A DNA stretch of 33,277 nt from contig DAOWEB010000368.1 in NCBI GenBank assembly GCA_030638735.1, positions 1-33,277 on the forward strand, read 5' to 3'. Source of the DNA: Spirochaetaceae bacterium. Its GTDB lineage: Bacteria; Spirochaetota; Spirochaetia; B11-G9. Of this stretch, positions 30,462 through 33,277 are shown piece by piece. How positions within the stretch are numbered: position 1 is the stretch's first letter; the number at the start of each line of letters is the position of its first letter. Under the pieces are notes generated by a model. It saw only the letters and a list, made by a program, of their open reading frames with translations, was not told the DNA's origin and made no database searches. Position numbers and translations under genes: made by a program.

Positions 30462-33277
30462 TTATTTCTTTGGCAGGAGTTCCAGAATAAGCTCCACTTC
30501 TCCCCGTGACAATTTTGTAGTACTGGCTATTTCCTGGATTGACCACCCCTGGTGTGCCAGACGGGTTACTACATCTCTTGCACCCATAGACGGAGCACCT
30601 TTGCTCCCGGAACCTGATTTATTGCCTTCTTTAAGAATAGAGCCTAGTAATTTAACCTGTTCCTGGGCTTGTTTAGAGACCTCTTCCAGACGGGTTTCTG
30701 TTTTTGCAAGCCATTCCCGGGCCTTCTGCATATTTTCAATTCGCCCTTCAATATCTTTCAGAAGACCATCCAGGGCTTCAACCTGTTTTGCAGTCTCATC
30801 CGCTTTTTTCTTATTTCTTGAAAGCAGCTCAATTTTTAAAGTTAAATCATGGATCTTCTTAGGAATATTTGTTACCTCGTCACCAAGAGTCCTTATCTGA
30901 TCATCCAGATCACTCAGCTGCTGGAAATTTTTATCTACATTTACTGTAGTATTTTCAATTACCTGATCTTTCTTCTCCAATCGTTCAAATTTTATAGATA
31001 TTTCCTTTTCAAGTTCTTCAAGGTTTCTAATTTTTATCTGAATAGCCTGCAGATCATCATGGGAATTTGTTACCTGTTGTAATTTACTATCAACTGACTG
31101 AGAGATAATTATAAGCTTTTTAAAATCACCCTCCATCTCTTCTATACGTCTCTTTTCTGCCAGAAAACGACTAAGTTTGGCATTTACTTCATCTCCAAGT
31201 TTCTTAATTGAACCAAATTTACGCTCAGTTTCCCTGGCTTCATTACTCTGTGCTTCAACCTTAACAAGCTCTGATTTAAGATCTTCAATGGCTTCCTGTA
31301 AACTAACCTTTAAAGAATCAGCCCGATCAAATATCTTTGTCTGGTTGATAAATCCCTTTTGACGTTTGTCTATTTCCTGAAGATTTACTGCAAGTATTTT
31401 GTAATTCTCTTCTATCTTTCCATATAATTTTTTCTGAAGCTGATCTGTTTTCTCCCTGGTTTCTCCTGAAATTAATCTAAAATCTTTTACTTTTTTATCA
31501 AACTCAACTTGCATATCTCTATTTTTCTTCTGTATTTCCAGAATAAAAGTATCATATTCTCTATTAAAGTTTTCTAAAGAACTTTCAGTTTTACTTCTAA
31601 GATCTGCTTCCAGATGAATAATTCCAGCAGCGTTTTCCTTTAACTCGCTCTTAATCCTGGCTCTCTCCTCCTGGGTATTAATTATCAGATCCTCTTTTTG
31701 AGACTCAAAATCACTTTTAATCTGCGATATATTGTTAAAAATATTTTTTTTCAAATCTCCGTATCCGGAAGTCATTTCTTCTTCAGCTTCCTTCATTTCC
31801 TGAAGTATTTTCGCCTGCCAGACTGTAACTTCAGACTGTGAATTTTCTGTAACACCTATTAGTTCTTTTCCTTTCTGATCTACTATCTGCTCAATGTTCT
31901 TTAAACTAACATCAATATCTCTTTCTGATTTTTTTAGCCTGGTACTTACACCTGTATTAAATTCCACAAATTCCCTGGAAAATGATATATTGGCTCTCTC
32001 CTCAATTTCCAGAAGATTTTTCTTAATAGATTCTTCAATTGAATCCATAGATGTATCTGAATGACTCATTCTATCTTCTATTCTACCTTGAAAGTCTGAT
32101 ACCTGACCTTCGAACTTTACCTGATTGGTAAAAACTCTTTCCTGAAGATCCTCTAATTTATCTTTTAGTTTTTCATTATACTCTTTTTCAATTTCCTGTC
32201 TGATCTCTTCACCTGACCTGGCCAAATCTTCCAGGTTCTTATCAACACTCCCCTGCCACCCAATAAGTTTTTCTTCCATCACAACATTTCTATTTTTCAA
32301 ATCAGAAAAGAAATCATCTTCAAAAACTTTTAGTCCTTTAGCAACATTTTCATAAGCCCTGGTTTTCAGACCATTAAGCTCCAGCTCAAGACTATTTAAA
32401 CCGTCATCAAGTTCTTTCATCTCATCAGATAATTTTTGCTTGTAATCCAGCTGAGTTTGATCCTGTTGTTTCGCATAATCAAGAAATTCAGCTTCAATAT
32501 TGTTTGTTGTCTGTTCTATTGAAATTCTCAGATTTTTTTCGAGAGAATCAAGATCAGTGCTTATAGATTCCAGTTTTGTAAATTTATAGTTAATATTATC
32601 TTCGTATTCATGAACTCTGGATTCTACGCCTGAAATACGATCTCTGACTGTTTTATCAGAAGATGTAAGTTCTTCGGATAATTTTTCCAGTGCTTTTTTA
32701 TTATTATCAGATATTTCTGAATAAGTAGTTTCGAATTCAGACAGCTTTAAACTTACAGTATTATTAATTCCACTTAGATTCTGATCATAATCAGCTTTCA
32801 TACTTTCAAGATCTGATGATATTTTATGTCGAATACTATCAAAAGCCTCATTTTCAAGAGCTTTTCCTTTTTCTGCAGCTGTTTTTAAAGATCTAGTATA
32901 AACAGTCTCAACAACTCTAATCTGATCCTTAAACTGTAAAACTTTCTCATCTGCTTCATTTATAGCAGAAATAAAATATTCAGAACTTCTCTCAAATGAT
33001 TTCTTCATATCTGCTTCAATAGACTCAGTTTCTTCTGACTTTCTTGTAAATATTACATCAAAGCGATCAACAAGCTCCGCTGTAAGCTGCTCCCCGGACT
33101 GTTCCGCCTTGTAGACCTGTTCGTCCAAAAATTTTTGAATAGACTCTACAGCTTCAGCTTTCATGACATCTTTAGTTTGTTCCAGTTCACGTACAACATT
33201 ACTAAAATTGTTTATTTTCTTTTCATTGGAATCCAATTCATTTTTAATATGAGAAACAACTTTTTGAGTATCTTTAA
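30462..33277 (-). CDS. Very long coiled-coil protein (SpiroCoCo type), 5' end outside the window
   Basis: The protein is almost entirely charged heptad-like coiled coil rich in Glu, Lys, Ser and Asp, over more than 930 residues. The ORF-track start at 33236 is a TTG codon. The frame stays open to the window edge and still reads as coiled coil (KDTQKVVSHIKNE), so the true start lies beyond 33277 and this gene is partial. The C-terminus has a compact helical, helix-turn-helix-like end (QGWSIQEIASTTKLSRGEVEL). I recognise the general type as the SpiroCoCo family of spirochaetes; function unknown, possibly a cytoplasmic filament or scaffold. A 28-bp palindrome follows the stop. Confidence 0.82.
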   Translation of the reverse strand, partial: KDTQKVVSHIKNELDSNEKKINNFSNVVRELEQTKDVMKAEAVESIQKFLDEQVYKAEQSGEQLTAELVDRFDVIFTRKSEETESIEADMKKSFERSSEYFISAINEADEKVLQFKDQIRVVETVYTRSLKTAAEKGKALENEAFDSIRHKISSDLESMKADYDQNLSGINNTVSLKLSEFETTYSEISDNNKKALEKLSEELTSSDKTVRDRISGVESRVHEYEDNINYKFTKLESISTDLDSLEKNLRISIEQTTNNIEAEFLDYAKQQDQTQLDYKQKLSDEMKELDDGLNSLELELNGLKTRAYENVAKGLKVFEDDFFSDLKNRNVVMEEKLIGWQGSVDKNLEDLARSGEEIRQEIEKEYNEKLKDKLEDLQERVFTNQVKFEGQVSDFQGRIEDRMSHSDTSMDSIEESIKKNLLEIEERANISFSREFVEFNTGVSTRLKKSERDIDVSLKNIEQIVDQKGKELIGVTENSQSEVTVWQAKILQEMKEAEEEMTSGYGDLKKNIFNNISQIKSDFESQKEDLIINTQEERARIKSELKENAAGIIHLEADLRSKTESSLENFNREYDTFILEIQKKNRDMQVEFDKKVKDFRLISGETREKTDQLQKKLYGKIEENYKILAVNLQEIDKRQKGFINQTKIFDRADSLKVSLQEAIEDLKSELVKVEAQSNEARETERKFGSIKKLGDEVNAKLSRFLAEKRRIEEMEGDFKKLIIISQSVDSKLQQVTNSHDDLQAIQIKIRNLEELEKEISIKFERLEKKDQVIENTTVNVDKNFQQLSDLDDQIRTLGDEVTNIPKKIHDLTLKIELLSRNKKKADETAKQVEALDGLLKDIEGRIENMQKAREWLAKTETRLEEVSKQAQEQVKLLGSILKEGNKSGSGSKGAPSMGARDVVTRLAHQGWSIQEIASTTKLSRGEVELILELLPKK

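Overview
The window looks like part of a low-GC spirochaete chromosome, probably Treponema/Spirochaetaceae-like. The reasons are a very long coiled-coil protein of the type called SpiroCoCo, a small protein ending in the TPR/'DWDGV' tail of spirochaetal-type cyclases, two bactofilins, and the rpsT-hup-lnt and rho-rpmE neighbourhoods. This placement comes from gene content and motif memory, not from a search. Coding is dense and nearly all on the minus strand; only tatD and dusB are on plus. I see no tRNA, rRNA, CRISPR array, integrase, transposase or phage gene.

Layout, left to right. Bases 1-850 have no convincing gene. Bases 851-966 hold two strong hairpins just past the 3' end of a Mut7-C RNase-like gene (980-1726). 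From 1845 to 11521 a tight minus-strand series reads, in transcription order, galK, a TPR protein, a secreted TPR/beta-propeller/vWA-like protein, nifS, nifU, clpS, clpA, aat and a membrane/winged-helix protein. It combines Fe-S cluster assembly with three N-degron proteins: transferase Aat, adaptor ClpS and unfoldase ClpA. Next come a DUF4105 membrane protein, rpmE, rho, cinA, a bactofilin, a cyclase-tail microprotein, a receiver-only response regulator and lnt. From 19533 to 23172 lie hup, rpsT, a RicT/PSP1 protein, a YaaR protein, a second bactofilin and a membrane-anchored M23 peptidase, a likely cell-shape group. tatD and dusB are divergent from it. After a duplicated intergenic segment come rlmB, a small secreted protein with Asp-rich repeats, and the chaperone operon grpE-dnaK-dnaJ. 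The right edge is filled by the SpiroCoCo gene, whose 5' end lies outside the window.

The most notable signal outside genes is a set of short palindromes, most about 28 bp, with GTAG...CTAC-like ends and different central sequences. Nearly all sit at or across gene 3' ends. In aat they lie inside the terminal codons, and in nifS and the cyclase-tail gene they overlap the stop codon. Other points are a terminator hairpin after dnaJ that contains the apparent ribosome-binding site of the next gene, TTG starts for clpA and rpsT, and two candidate leaderless promoters. I found no clearly new defence or biosynthetic system; most genes are housekeeping.
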